From Rhodobacterales bacterium LSUCC0031 (lineage in GTDB: Bacteria > Pseudomonadota > Alphaproteobacteria > Rhodobacterales > Rhodobacteraceae), in contig WVSP01000001.1 in NCBI GenBank assembly GCA_015689735.1, positions 298,001 through 362,000 on the forward strand: a stretch of 64,000 bases of DNA. The letters run 5' to 3'. Positions 38,692 to 48,001 of this stretch are shown in pieces. Position numbers and translations under genes: made by a program. The notes under the pieces were generated by a model. The model saw only the letters and a list, made by a program, of their open reading frames with translations, had not been told where the DNA came from and made no database searches. Each line of letters begins with the position of its first letter. Within the stretch, counting starts at the first letter, position 1.

Positions 38692-39465
38692 TCAATACGG
38701 GTCGATATAGGGATCGGCATAGATATCGGCGTCGTCCCCGTCCAGCGCTGCGGTGGCAGATGCCCCGCCGCCCAGTGCAAAACGGCGGCTTTGCAAGTAG
38801 AGCGAGCGCAGCTGCGCATAGCTGTCGGCGCTGTCATAGATCAGGTCGTCAAATACGTCATCAACCTCGTAACGATCGCCCAACAAGTCAAGCAACTGGA
38901 CCCCGGTGACATAATGGCGTTCACCCGGCGCCACCACCTGACGCACTGGGTTTGTCGCCATATCGACGATCAGCCCGACCGTATCGCGTGTGGTAGATGG
39001 GCCGAAGCCCGGCAGCATCACGAAATCGCCCTCTGGCACGCCCCAAATATGCAAGGTCTGGCCAAAATCCGTTTTGGCGGCCGGCACCCCGATGGCGGTG
39101 GCGGGGTCGAAGATACCGCCGATACCGATGGTCGAATTGACCAGGAAACGCACGACATTCTGCGTCGCTTGCCCGATCCGGGCCTGCAAAAGATTGTTCA
39201 GTACATATGATGGCTGCGACAGGTTCGAGGCAAAGTTGTCAACACCGATCCGCATCGGTTCTGGCACGATCGTTCCATAGCCCCGCGCCGTCGGTCCCAC
39301 GACTGCCTGATCAAGCGCCACGTTGAAGCGATGCACAGCCCGATTTTGCGCCTCGTCCGCATCGGTGATACGATCGCCTTGCGGCAGCGTTGCAGGCCCG
39401 CACGCGACCAGCGTGACCATCGCAAGCACGCCAAGGCCCGCAACTAGGCGACGATATGGAAACAT
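38692..39465 (-). CDS. mlaA: MlaA (VacJ) outer-membrane lipoprotein
   Basis: A 257-residue lipoprotein. The signal peptide ends in a lipobox (LVAC) around residue 22. The MlaA core follows: NRAVHRFNVALDQAVVGP, VDNFASNLSQP, NSTIGIGGIFDPA and GPSTTRDTVG. It removes misplaced phospholipids from the outer leaflet and hands them to MlaC, encoded next. The start at 39465 places the basic residues right before the hydrophobic stretch; 39483 is an alternative. Confidence 0.92.
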   Translation of the reverse strand: MFPYRRLVAGLGVLAMVTLVACGPATLPQGDRITDADEAQNRAVHRFNVALDQAVVGPTARGYGTIVPEPMRIGVDNFASNLSQPSYVLNNLLQARIGQATQNVVRFLVNSTIGIGGIFDPATAIGVPAAKTDFGQTLHIWGVPEGDFVMLPGFGPSTTRDTVGLIVDMATNPVRQVVAPGERHYVTGVQLLDLLGDRYEVDDVFDDLIYDSADSYAQLRSLYLQSRRFALGGGASATAALDGDDADIYADPYIDPY

Positions 39466-39614
39466 TTTGGGCACGGGCAGCATCCACGGGTCATATCATT
39501 CTTCGCTAGGGCAACCTAGCCGAGCGAAACCGATTTTAAAGGGTTTGGACGGCATCTAGCCATCGCGGCAACTATTTGCTTTAAGGTGGCAGTACAAGGC
39601 AGAGTCAAGAGTCG

Positions 39615-39634
39615 CCCCCGGCATCGGGGGTTTT
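39615..39634 (+). promoter_or_regulatory. Hairpin plus T-run just before the type I secretion ABC gene
   Basis: CCCCCG (39615-39620), loop GCAT, CGGGGG (39625-39630), then TTTT. It ends only 12 bases before the ATG at 39646, so it may be a terminator for upstream transcription or an attenuator that also hides the ribosome site. Confidence 0.5.
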
Positions 39635-39645
39635 GCGTGGATCAT

Positions 39646-41373
39646 ATGGCCGAGATGTCGCGAAATAGCCGGGCTGGTCCCGACGCGTTAACTGAGTTTC
39701 GCCGGCGCAACGCGTGGCTATTGTGGTCTGTCGCCCTGTTCAGCATGGCGGTGAACGCGCTGATGCTGACCAGCCCGCTTTATATGTTGCAGGTGTATGA
39801 CCGGGTGCTTGGTTCGCGCTCGGCCGAAACGCTGATCGCGCTTAGCGTTTTGGTCTTCTTTCTTTTTTCCATCATGGCGGTGCTTGATTTCGCGCGCGGT
39901 CGTGTGTCCGCGCGTTACGGTGCGCGCTTCCAAGATGCGCTTGACACGTCCATTTTCGATGCGGCCCTCAGCCGAGCGCGCCGGACGGGCGAAGCCCAAA
40001 CCGCGCTTCAGGATTTGGCCGCCGTCCAGCGTTTGACGGCCGCGCCGGTCTTCATGGGGGTATTCGATCTGCCATGGACCCCGCTTTTCATAGCGGCGAT
40101 CTTCTTGTTCCATCCCTGGCTGGGCTGGCTTGCATTGGCGGGGATGGGCCTTTTGATCGTGATCGCGCTCTTGAACAGGGCGCGAAGCCATGAGCCGATT
40201 GCCGATGCGGCGATGGCCGCTCAAAGTGCCGACCGGATCGCCGCTGAAATGCAGGGCGAGGCCGAGTTGATCCGTGCGCTCGGCATGCAGGGTAATGCCT
40301 TTGCCCGCTGGCACAGACAGCGCCGCCTTGCCTTGGCCGAAGGGATGCGCGCCAGCGATCTGGTGGGTGGCTTTTCGGCCACCACCCGCAGCCTGAGGCT
40401 GTTCCTGCAATCCGCGATCCTCGGGCTAGGGGCCTATTTGGTCTTGCAAGCCGAGATGACAGCAGGTGCGATGATCGCAGCCTCGATCTTGCTTGGCCGC
40501 GCCTTGGCCCCCATTGACATGGTGATCGGCCAGTGGAGCGCCCTCGCGGAGGCAGGCCAGTCTTGGCGACGCTTAACTGCGCTTTTGCGTGATGAGGGCG
40601 CGGCACCACCCCGCATGCCGCTGCCAAAGCCCGCAGCAAAGATCGAGGTCAGCCAGCTATCCGTCATTCCCCCCGGCGCGCAAGTTCCCACCTTGCGCGG
40701 CGTGAGCTTTGCCATCACCCCAGGCGAGGCGGTCGGCGTCATCGGCGCCTCGGGTGCGGGCAAATCGACATTGGCGCGTGCGATCACCGCTGTTTGGCCC
40801 CCAGCCGTGGGGCAAATCCGCCTCGATGGGGCGACGCTTGATCAATATGATCCCGACGCGCTCGGCCATTACATCGGCTACTTGCCGCAATCGGTGACCC
40901 TATTTGCAGGGACGATCGCCGAGAATATCGCGCGCTTGTCTGCCGCGCCCGATACCCACATGGTTGTCGATGCCGCGCGCATGGCCGGCGCGCACGAGAT
41001 GATCTTGGCCCTACCTGATGGCTATGAGACGCGGGTATCGGGCCTTGGTGCGCGGCTTTCGGGCGGTCAGATCCAGCGTATAGGTCTGGCGCGTGCGCTT
41101 TACGGCGCCCCCGTGCTTGTGGTCTTGGATGAACCAAATGCCGCGCTGGATAATGACGGCTCCTTGGCGCTCAACCGCGCGGTGCAGGCAATCAAGGACG
41201 ATGGCCGTGCCGTACTGATCATGGCCCATCGCCCCTCGGCCATCCGGGAATGTGACAAGCTCTTGGTGCTGTCAGGCGGTGCGCCTGTCATGTTCGGCCC
41301 GACCCAAGAGGTGCTGCAAAAGACGCTCGTCAATTATGCGGATATCAAGGCGGCGGCCGGGGGTGTGACATGA
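39646..41373 (+). CDS. Type I secretion system permease/ATPase (PrtD-like)
   Basis: About 575 residues: an ABC membrane domain with six segments (about residues 30-310) and no C39 peptidase, then an ATPase domain with Walker A GASGAGKST, signature LSGGQIQRIGLARAL and Walker B VLVVLDEP. It belongs to the PrtD/LapB-type exporters of RTX proteins. The start is uncertain: ATG 39646 or 39655, or GTG 39586; no strong ribosome site is seen. It overlaps the adaptor gene by 4 bases. No TolC or RTX substrate gene is in the window. Confidence 0.88.
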   Translation: MAEMSRNSRAGPDALTEFRRRNAWLLWSVALFSMAVNALMLTSPLYMLQVYDRVLGSRSAETLIALSVLVFFLFSIMAVLDFARGRVSARYGARFQDALDTSIFDAALSRARRTGEAQTALQDLAAVQRLTAAPVFMGVFDLPWTPLFIAAIFLFHPWLGWLALAGMGLLIVIALLNRARSHEPIADAAMAAQSADRIAAEMQGEAELIRALGMQGNAFARWHRQRRLALAEGMRASDLVGGFSATTRSLRLFLQSAILGLGAYLVLQAEMTAGAMIAASILLGRALAPIDMVIGQWSALAEAGQSWRRLTALLRDEGAAPPRMPLPKPAAKIEVSQLSVIPPGAQVPTLRGVSFAITPGEAVGVIGASGAGKSTLARAITAVWPPAVGQIRLDGATLDQYDPDALGHYIGYLPQSVTLFAGTIAENIARLSAAPDTHMVVDAARMAGAHEMILALPDGYETRVSGLGARLSGGQIQRIGLARALYGAPVLVVLDEPNAALDNDGSLALNRAVQAIKDDGRAVLIMAHRPSAIRECDKLLVLSGGAPVMFGPTQEVLQKTLVNYADIKAAAGGVT

Positions 41374-42683
41374 CAATACCGCGCGCCCCCGAACACGCAT
41401 GGTCAGTGCGCGGTCCGCTGATGATCGGCGCTTTAGGTATGCTTTTGCTTTTTGGTGGCTTCGGCGGCTGGGCCGTCACTACCGAGCTGGCGGGCGCTGT
41501 CGTCGCCTCTGGCCGGATCGAGGTTGCGCGCAACCGTCAAGCCATTCAACACCCCGAAGGTGGGGTGGTAGCCGAAATCAATGTCGTTGAAGGGACGCGC
41601 GTCGCCGCCGGCGATATCATCTTGCGGCTGGAACCCGGCCAATTGGCCCGCGATACCGCCGTGGCGGCGGCACGTCTGTTCGAGTTGCGCGTGCGCCGCG
41701 CCCGGCTCGAGGCCGAGCGCGATGATGCCACGCAGATCGCCTTTCCCGCCACGCTGGTGCAAGCGGCTGTCGATAATGTCGAGTTTGCCGATCTGATGCG
41801 CGGACAAGAGACGTTGTTTGCCGCCCGGCGCGACACGCTCAACCGCGAGATTGTGCAGCTTCAGGGTCGGATCACCCAGATCGCCGCCCAGATCGACGCG
41901 CTTACGGCGCAAGAGGCAGCACTGGCCGAGCAATTGGCCCTCGTCACCGCAGATCTCGACAGGCAATCGGGTCTTCTTTCGCGCGGGCTGATCCAATCCG
42001 ACCCGGTGGTGCGCCTGCAACGCGATGCCGCGCAATTGCGCGGATCGCTGGGCGAGGTCGAAGCCCGCAAGGCCGAGGCGGGCGAGCGCGTGATCGAAAC
42101 CGAGCTTGCGATATTGCAGCTGGCCACAACGCGGCGCGAAGCTGCCATTGCCGAACTGCGCGAGATCCGCGTCTCCGAGGAGGAACTCCGCCAGCGCGTG
42201 GCCGATTTCGAGCGTCGGATGGACGCGCTGGCCCTGCGCGCGCCGGTCACGGGGCGCATCATGGGGCTTCAGGTGTTCGGCCCGCAATCGGTGCTCGGCG
42301 CGGGTGATCCCATCGCCTTTCTCGTGCCCGAAGATCGCCCCTTGATCATTACCGCCGAGGTGCCGGCCATCCATGTCGATCAGGTCTTCGTCGGGCAAGC
42401 GGCGACGTTGATGTTCCCCGCGCTCGATCTGCGCAATATCCCCGATTTGACAGGGCAGGTGACACAGCTTTCGGCCGATGCTTTCATCGACGACCGAACC
42501 GGCGCCGCCCATTACCGGGCCGAGATCACCTTGGATGAGGGTGAATTGGCCCGTTTGGCCCCGCGCGTTTTGTTGCCCGGCATGCCGGTCGATGCCTTCA
42601 TTCGCACCAGCGCACGCAGCCCGCTGACCTACCTGTTGGAACCCATAAGCATCTTTTTCAAACGCGCCATGCGCGAAAGCTGA
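41370..42683 (+). CDS. HlyD-family type I secretion adaptor (membrane fusion protein)
   Basis: A 437-residue periplasmic adaptor: one N-terminal membrane helix (about residues 18-40), a lipoyl half (AIQHPEGGVVAEINVVEG), a long coiled-coil hairpin (about 90-280, rich in Glu/Ala/Arg), the second lipoyl half (LRAPVTGRIMGLQ) and a beta-barrel domain. It bridges the ABC exporter to an outer-membrane TolC, which must be encoded elsewhere. It is translationally coupled to the ABC gene. Confidence 0.92.
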   Translation: MTIPRAPEHAWSVRGPLMIGALGMLLLFGGFGGWAVTTELAGAVVASGRIEVARNRQAIQHPEGGVVAEINVVEGTRVAAGDIILRLEPGQLARDTAVAAARLFELRVRRARLEAERDDATQIAFPATLVQAAVDNVEFADLMRGQETLFAARRDTLNREIVQLQGRITQIAAQIDALTAQEAALAEQLALVTADLDRQSGLLSRGLIQSDPVVRLQRDAAQLRGSLGEVEARKAEAGERVIETELAILQLATTRREAAIAELREIRVSEEELRQRVADFERRMDALALRAPVTGRIMGLQVFGPQSVLGAGDPIAFLVPEDRPLIITAEVPAIHVDQVFVGQAATLMFPALDLRNIPDLTGQVTQLSADAFIDDRTGAAHYRAEITLDEGELARLAPRVLLPGMPVDAFIRTSARSPLTYLLEPISIFFKRAMRES

Positions 42684-42763
42684 GTGGGCGCGCGCATGCC
42701 CTCTTTTCCTTTGGCACCGCGGCGGATAGCTTCGCCCAGAACATCCGGGTGGGAGAAAGAGAT

Positions 42764-43246
42764 ATGGCTGGAATCATCGAAGCGCGTCTTGCCGAGCTTG
42801 GCATCGAACTGGCCGGCCCGCCGCCTGCGCCTGCTGCGAATTACGTGCCTTATGTCGTGGCAGGCGATCTGGTCTTTGTTTCTGGGCAGATCCCGATGAC
42901 AGCCGCCGGTCTTGATAGCTTGATCAAGGGCCGTGTCGGTGTCGATCTTGACATTGCGGCGGGGGCTGCGGCCGCGCGGCTTTGCGCGATCAACCTTTTG
43001 GCACAGCTCAAGTCCGCCTGTGGCGGCGATCTGGATCGGCTGGTGCGCGTGGTCAAGCTGACCGGTTTCGTCAACGCACCGCCGGAATTCGGTGATCAAC
43101 CCAAGGTGGTGAACGGCGCCTCGGACCTGCTGGTCGCAGTGCTGGGCGACAAAGGGCGTCATAGCCGCTCGGCAGTCAGCGCGGGTGGCCTGCCCTTTGG
43201 CTGCGCGGTCGAGGTCGAGGGGATTTTCCAGATCCAACCTGCCTGA
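42764..43246 (+). CDS. RidA/YjgF family protein (YjgH-like subgroup)
   Basis: A 160-residue member of the RidA superfamily, whose best-known members deaminate reactive enamine/imine intermediates. It has the core VSGQIPM, ARLCAINLLAQLKSA and VKLTGFVNAPPEF, and the longer C-terminal region with KGRHSRSAVSAGGLPFG seen in the subgroup. The catalytic Arg of canonical RidA may be the one in HSRSAV. The start at 42764 has GGGAGA upstream. It sits 10 bases before a GDPD gene. Confidence 0.88.
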   Translation: MAGIIEARLAELGIELAGPPPAPAANYVPYVVAGDLVFVSGQIPMTAAGLDSLIKGRVGVDLDIAAGAAAARLCAINLLAQLKSACGGDLDRLVRVVKLTGFVNAPPEFGDQPKVVNGASDLLVAVLGDKGRHSRSAVSAGGLPFGCAVEVEGIFQIQPA

Positions 43247-43255
43247 GGCGCACCA

Positions 43256-44017
43256 ATGCCCACCCTCCCGCCCAGCTTCTTGGTCCGTCCCATCGCCCAT
43301 CGTGGGCTGCATGATCGGGCCGCGGGTGTGATCGAGAACAGCCCTGCCGCCTTTGCGGCCGCCATCGCGGCGGGTTACGGGATCGAGCTTGATTTGCAAC
43401 TGAGCGCCGATGGCGTGGCCATGGTGTTCCACGACGACACGCTCGACCGTCTGACGGGCGAAACCGGCCTACTGCGTGCGCGCGATGCGGCGGAACTTGG
43501 CGAGATCGCGTTGTCCAGGTCGCAAGGCGGCGACCGCATCCCAACGCTTGCCGCCGTTCTGGAGCAGGTGGCGGGCCAAGTGCCGCTTCTGATCGAACTC
43601 AAGGATCAGTCGGGCGGCTTGGGCGATGCAGCCCATGATCTGGAGCAGGCAGTCGCCCAGACGCTTGCGGGTTATGCCGGCCATGTTGCGGTCATGTCCT
43701 TCAACCCCCTGATGATGGGGGCGATGGCGCGCCTTGCCCCCGATGTGCCGCGCGGGATCACGACCTGCGGTTTCGACCCCTCGGAATGGCCCGCATTGTC
43801 GCTCGATACCTGTGCTATGCTGCGCGAGATTGGCAGCTTCGATGCTGTGGGGGCCAGTTTCATCAGCCATGATTGGCATGATCTGGAAAACCCGGCGGTC
43901 GGTCGGTTGAAAGAGCGTGCCGTGCCGATCCTGTGCTGGACGGTGAAATCACCCGAGGCCGAACGGCAAGCGCGGCGCATCGCCGATCAGATCACCTTCG
44001 AGGGCTACGCCGCCTGA
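43256..44017 (+). CDS. Glycerophosphodiester phosphodiesterase family protein
   Basis: A 253-residue TIM-barrel hydrolase with the GDPD signatures PIAHRGLHD, IELDLQLSADG (acidic pair), FHDDTLDRLTG and LLIELKDQ. It has no signal peptide, so it is cytoplasmic, like UgpQ, cleaving glycerophosphodiesters to glycerol-3-phosphate and an alcohol. It is 10 bases downstream of the RidA gene and likely in one transcript. No glycerophosphodiester importer is adjacent. Confidence 0.9.
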   Translation: MPTLPPSFLVRPIAHRGLHDRAAGVIENSPAAFAAAIAAGYGIELDLQLSADGVAMVFHDDTLDRLTGETGLLRARDAAELGEIALSRSQGGDRIPTLAAVLEQVAGQVPLLIELKDQSGGLGDAAHDLEQAVAQTLAGYAGHVAVMSFNPLMMGAMARLAPDVPRGITTCGFDPSEWPALSLDTCAMLREIGSFDAVGASFISHDWHDLENPAVGRLKERAVPILCWTVKSPEAERQARRIADQITFEGYAA

Positions 44018-44084
44018 TCGGCGATTGACGGGGCAAAGCGATGCCCCATCTCAGGCAGGAAACCATTCCGGCAGGAGGCGGGTC

Positions 44085-45275
44085 TTGGACGGAAGCCACC
44101 CCATCGAGATCGAGGTTCTGGGCGCGATCACCGAGATCGACGCCGCGGCTTGGGATGCCTGCGCCTGCCCTGAGTCCGTCGATGGTGGGCGGCCGCATGA
44201 CCCCTTCACCACCCATCGTTTTCTCGCCGCGCTCGAGGTTTCGCGCTCAGTCGGGACCGGCACGGGCTGGGCGCCGCGCCATCTGGTGGCGCGCGCGGGC
44301 GGAGAGGTGATCGGCGTCGCGCCACTTTACGCCAAGGGCCATAGCCAAGGCGAATACATCTTCGATCATAATTGGGCGCATGCCTATGAGCGCGCGGGCG
44401 GGCGCTATTACCCCAAGCTGCAAATCGCCGTGCCCTTTACACCTGCGACAGGCCGCCGCCTCCTGACACGCTCCGGCTGGGAAGTGGTCGGGCGTGCCGC
44501 CCTTGTGCAAGGTGCCGTGCGGCTTGCCGAGGAACATGGGCTGAGTTCGCTCCACATCACCTTTTGCACGAAAGAAGAGGCCAAGGCAGGCAAGGCGCTG
44601 GGCCTGATGGCACGGGCAAGTCAGCAGTTTCACTGGGAAAATCCGGGCTATGCCGATTTTGACGGCTTCCTTGCGGCGCTGAGTTCCCGCAAGCGCAAGA
44701 CGATCCGCAAGGAACGCGCCGAGGCGCAGGGTTTCGGCGGGCAGATCGTGGCGTTGACGGGTGACGCGATCCTCCCCGCGCATTGGGATGCATTCTGGAC
44801 CTTCTACCAAGACACCGGCGCGCGCAAATGGGGGCAACCCTACCTCACGCGGGCCTTTTTCGACCGCGCGCACGAGACGTTGCGCGACGACATGCTGATG
44901 GTCTTGGCCCTGCGCGAGGGGCGGCCCGTGGCAGGCGCGCTCAACTTCATCGGGCGCGATGTGCTTTACGGGCGCTATTGGGGCTGCACCGAGCATCACC
45001 CCTGCCTGCATTTCGAATTGTGCTATTATCAGGCCATCGATTTCGCCATCGCGCAGGGGTTGTCGCGGGTCGAAGCGGGCGCGCAAGGCGAGCACAAGCT
45101 GGCGCGCGGCTATCTGCCTACGCCCACCCATTCGCTGCATTGGGTGCGCGATCAAGGCTTTGCCGATGCCATCGCCCACTATCTCAGCGTCGAACGCGCG
45201 GCGGTGGACGAGGAAATCGAGGTGCTGACAGGCTACGGCCCGTTCAAGCGCACGCACATAGAGGAGCAGGATTGA
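44085..45275 (+). CDS. GNAT-fold N-acyltransferase of the DUF482 family
   Basis: A 396-residue protein with a tandem acyltransferase fold of the PF04339 type, recognised from [47 protein letters not shown], and [21 protein letters not shown]. Members are broadly called peptidoglycan recognition or acyltransferase proteins; the reaction is not established. The TTG at 44085 is chosen because GGAGG lies 6 bases before it. Its stop shares a base with the next gene's ATG (TGATG). Confidence 0.85.
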   Translation: MDGSHPIEIEVLGAITEIDAAAWDACACPESVDGGRPHDPFTTHRFLAALEVSRSVGTGTGWAPRHLVARAGGEVIGVAPLYAKGHSQGEYIFDHNWAHAYERAGGRYYPKLQIAVPFTPATGRRLLTRSGWEVVGRAALVQGAVRLAEEHGLSSLHITFCTKEEAKAGKALGLMARASQQFHWENPGYADFDGFLAALSSRKRKTIRKERAEAQGFGGQIVALTGDAILPAHWDAFWTFYQDTGARKWGQPYLTRAFFDRAHETLRDDMLMVLALREGRPVAGALNFIGRDVLYGRYWGCTEHHPCLHFELCYYQAIDFAIAQGLSRVEAGAQGEHKLARGYLPTPTHSLHWVRDQGFADAIAHYLSVERAAVDEEIEVLTGYGPFKRTHIEEQD

Positions 45276-45574
45276 TGCCGGCAACAAAACTCGAAGGGGC
45301 GGCGCGCGACGCGGCCTTGGCCCGTCTGACCGAACAGGGTTGGGCGCTTGTCGATGGCCGCGAGGCGGTGCGCAAACGCTTCGTCTTTGCTGATTTCACG
45401 GCGGCCTTCGCATGGATGACGCGGGTGGCGCTTGTGGCGGAAAAGATGAACCACCACCCTGAATGGTTCAATGTCTACAAAACCGTCGATGTGACGCTGG
45501 CCACCCATGACGTGGGGGGCTTGAGCGATCTTGATGTGAAACTGGCCGAAAAGATGGATCTTTTCGCGGGCTAG
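45275..45574 (+). CDS. 4a-hydroxytetrahydrobiopterin dehydratase
   Basis: A 99-residue pterin-4a-carbinolamine dehydratase. The motif [13 protein letters not shown] carries the catalytic His pair; [15 protein letters not shown] and [13 protein letters not shown] complete the fold. It regenerates the pterin cofactor of aromatic amino acid hydroxylases and is often retained where no hydroxylase is known. Its start overlaps the stop of the upstream acyltransferase. Three perfect palindromes follow the stop. Confidence 0.95.
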   Translation: MPATKLEGAARDAALARLTEQGWALVDGREAVRKRFVFADFTAAFAWMTRVALVAEKMNHHPEWFNVYKTVDVTLATHDVGGLSDLDVKLAEKMDLFAG

Positions 45575-45645
45575 GGGGCGGAAAACCCGGGTTTTCCGCC
45601 CCGAAAAACCCGGGTTTTTCGCTGGGCAAAACGATCGTTTTGCCC
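45575..45645. repeat. Three abutting perfect palindromes between convergent genes
   Basis: Palindrome A spans 45575-45602 (28 bp, centre CCC|GGG), B 45602-45621 (20 bp, same AAAACCCGGGTTTT core) and C 45624-45645 (22 bp, centre CGATCG). All three are perfect and have no unpaired loop. A and B share one base; C is two bases further on. Each has A-runs and T-runs in its arms, so transcripts from either side would form a hairpin. They fill the 75-base space between the dehydratase and the peroxiredoxin genes and probably terminate both. Confidence 0.85.
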
Positions 45646-45649
45646 CCCC

Positions 45650-46138
45650 TCAGATCTGGCCGAGCAGCGTTTCGCCCGCCGAAAGCTCGCACACGCCTGG
45701 CCCTTCCTCGACGTTCAGCGCCTTGACCACGCCATCTTCGGCGTAAAGCGCGTAGCGGCGCGAGCGGTCGTAGAACCCGGCGGGTTCCGCTGTCCAGTTC
45801 ATGCCGATCGCCTTGGTGAATTCCGCGCCTGCATCGCCCAAGAAGGTCAGCCCAGCTTCGGCCGCGCCCGTATCCTTGGCCCATGCGGCCATGACGAAGG
45901 GATCATTGACCGAGACGCAGATGATCTCGTCCACGCCCTTGGCGTCGAAATCGCCCTTGGTGCGGATGAAGCTCGGCACATGGGCGGCGGTGCAGGTGCG
46001 GGTATAGGCACCGGGCAGGCCGAAGATAACGACCTTGCGGCCTTTGGTCTTGCTGTCCATCTTCACCGCTTCGGGGCCATTGGCACCGAAGATCAGAAGC
46101 GTGGCATCGGGCAGTGTATCGCCGATGGAAATGGTCAT
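45650..46138 (-). CDS. Peroxiredoxin (Prx5/AhpE-like, TSA family)
   Basis: A 162-residue thiol peroxidase. The peroxidatic cysteine is Cys49 in GAYTRTCTAAHVP, with the partner Thr and a conserved Arg in YDRSRRYAL. A second Cys near residue 152 (GPGVCELS) may be the resolving residue of the atypical 2-Cys type. The start at 46138 has GAGGGGA upstream; the frame is open much further but that part is not conserved. It detoxifies hydroperoxides. Divergent from the reductase gene at 46222. Confidence 0.92.
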   Translation of the reverse strand: MTISIGDTLPDATLLIFGANGPEAVKMDSKTKGRKVVIFGLPGAYTRTCTAAHVPSFIRTKGDFDAKGVDEIICVSVNDPFVMAAWAKDTGAAEAGLTFLGDAGAEFTKAIGMNWTAEPAGFYDRSRRYALYAEDGVVKALNVEEGPGVCELSAGETLLGQI

Positions 46139-46221
46139 GGGTGCGGTCCCCTCGCTTGTTAATCCTGTCTGCCGCCATATAGGGTCTGCGCGACAATCGG
46201 CCAATGTGAAAGGTGCAGGGC

Positions 46222-47427
46222 ATGCAAAAGATCGTGGTGATCGGTGCCGGGCAGGCGGGGGCGGCCTGCGTGGCAAAGCTGCGCGCGCTGGGCTTTGCCG
46301 GTCAGATCACGCTGATCGGCGAGGAACCCGTGCCACCCTACCAGCGCCCGCCGCTTTCCAAGGCGTATCTCTTGGGCGAGATGGCGCTTGAGCGGCTCTT
46401 TCTCAGGCCGGAAAGCTACTATGCCGAGGCGGCGATCGACCTGCGCCTGGGCCAGCCCGTGCAGGGTATCGATACCGATGCGCGGCAGGTGATCTTGGGC
46501 GATGCGGTTTTCCCCTATGATGCACTTGTGCTGACCACGGGATCGGTGCCGCGCCGCCTGCCTGCTGCGATTGGCGGCGATTTAGAAGGTGTGCATGTGG
46601 TGCGCGGTCTTGGCGATGTTGATGCCATGGCGCCGGGCATGCAGCCAGGGCGGCGCGCGCTGATCGTGGGGGGCGGCTATATCGGGCTTGAGGCCGCAGC
46701 CGTCGCGCGAAAGCGGGGCATGGATGTGACCTTGATCGAGATGGCGCCGCGCATCCTGCAACGGGTCGCGGCCCCCGAGACCTCGGATTATTTCCGCGCG
46801 CTGCATCGCGCCCATGCTGTCGATATCCGTGAAGGGGTGGGGCTGACCCGGCTTGTCGGCGCGGACCATGTGACGGGAGCGGTGCTGTCGGATGGGGCCG
46901 AGATTGCGTGCGACATGGTGATTGCAGGGATCGGCATCGCGCCCGCCACCGCCTTGGCCGAGGCCGCCGGGCTGATGATCGAGAACGGCATCGCCACCGA
47001 CGCGCTGGGCCGCACCAGTGATCCCGCGATTTGGGCGGCGGGCGATTGCGCGAGTTTCCCTTATCAGGGCGGGCGCATCCGGCTGGAATCGGTGCAAAAC
47101 GCCATCGATCAGGCCGAGATGGTGGCGAAAAATATCCTCGGCGCGTATGAGCCCTATCGCCCCGAGCCGTGGTTCTGGTCGGACCAATACGATGTCAAAC
47201 TCCAGATCGCGGGGCTGAACACGGGCTATGATCGCGTGGTGATCCGCGATGCGGGCAGCGCGCGGTCGCATTGGTATTACGCGCAAGGCAGGCTGGTGGC
47301 GGTTGATGCGATGAACGATCCGCGCGGCTACATGATCGGCAAGCGCCTGATCGCGGCGGGAGTGTCGCCCGACCCGGTGCTGGTGGCCGACCCGGCCCAA
47401 GACCTCAAACCCCTGTTGCAGGGCTAG
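46222..47427 (+). CDS. FAD-dependent ferredoxin reductase (rhodocoxin/putidaredoxin reductase type)
   Basis: A 401-residue flavoprotein with two dinucleotide folds: FAD site GAGQAGAACV (residues 7-16), NAD site VGGGYIGLEAAAVA, and the AAGDCASFP motif plus a C-terminal reductase domain (WFWSDQYDVKLQ). It passes electrons from NADH to a small iron-sulphur protein, often for a P450 or dioxygenase. No ferredoxin or oxygenase lies next to it, so the partner is unknown. The ATG at 46222 is preferred over a GTG at 46213. rsmD follows after 4 bases. Confidence 0.9.
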   Translation: MQKIVVIGAGQAGAACVAKLRALGFAGQITLIGEEPVPPYQRPPLSKAYLLGEMALERLFLRPESYYAEAAIDLRLGQPVQGIDTDARQVILGDAVFPYDALVLTTGSVPRRLPAAIGGDLEGVHVVRGLGDVDAMAPGMQPGRRALIVGGGYIGLEAAAVARKRGMDVTLIEMAPRILQRVAAPETSDYFRALHRAHAVDIREGVGLTRLVGADHVTGAVLSDGAEIACDMVIAGIGIAPATALAEAAGLMIENGIATDALGRTSDPAIWAAGDCASFPYQGGRIRLESVQNAIDQAEMVAKNILGAYEPYRPEPWFWSDQYDVKLQIAGLNTGYDRVVIRDAGSARSHWYYAQGRLVAVDAMNDPRGYMIGKRLIAAGVSPDPVLVADPAQDLKPLLQG

Positions 47428-47431
47428 CCCG

Positions 47432-48001
47432 ATGCGGATCATCGCGGGCCGCCTGCGCGGCAAGAAACTGGCCGAGATCGGCGTGGGCGACGCGGCGGCG
47501 CATCTGCGCCCGACAACCGACAGGGTGCGCGAGAACCTGTTCAACATCATCACATCGGGCAAGCATGGCGACCCGATCACGGGGGTGCGTGTACTCGACT
47601 TGTTTGCTGGCACGGGGGCCTTGGGGCTTGAGGCGCTCAGCCGGGGCGCAGGCCATGTGACATTCGTCGATGACGGGGTGACCGCGCGCGCGCTTCTGCG
47701 CGAGAATATCGGCCTATGCGCGGCCCAAGGCGCGACCAAGGTTTTTCGCCGCGATGCGACCGACCTGGGGCCGGTGACGGGCGCGCCTTTTGACCTGATT
47801 TTTCTCGACCCACCTTATGGCAAGGCTTTGGGCGAACGGGCGCTTGTCAGTGCGCAGGCGGGCGGCTGGATCGCCCCCGATGCGCTGATCGTCTGGGAGG
47901 AGGCCGCGCCGCCATTGCCGCCGCCGGGTTTCGATCTGATCGACCAGCGCAGCTATGGCGGCACGGTCATCACGCTGTTGCGCGCACCATTGGTCGCTTA
48001 G
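47432..48001 (+). CDS. rsmD: 16S rRNA (guanine966-N2)-methyltransferase RsmD
   Basis: A 189-residue SAM methyltransferase. RIIAGRLRGKKL starts the family, TTDRVRENLFNI follows, the SAM loop is LDLFAGTGALGLEALSRGA, and the catalytic motif is FLDPPYGK. It modifies G966 of 16S rRNA during small-subunit assembly. It lies 4 bases after the reductase gene and its end overlaps the convergent TRAP binding-protein gene by 4 bases. Confidence 0.95.
   Translation: MRIIAGRLRGKKLAEIGVGDAAAHLRPTTDRVRENLFNIITSGKHGDPITGVRVLDLFAGTGALGLEALSRGAGHVTFVDDGVTARALLRENIGLCAAQGATKVFRRDATDLGPVTGAPFDLIFLDPPYGKALGERALVSAQAGGWIAPDALIVWEEAAPPLPPPGFDLIDQRSYGGTVITLLRAPLVA

Noticed and set aside
41433-42512. 359-codon leftward frame inside the HlyD gene
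   Set aside because: Antisense to a well-defined adaptor gene; composition rich in His/Gln/Arg and no motif.
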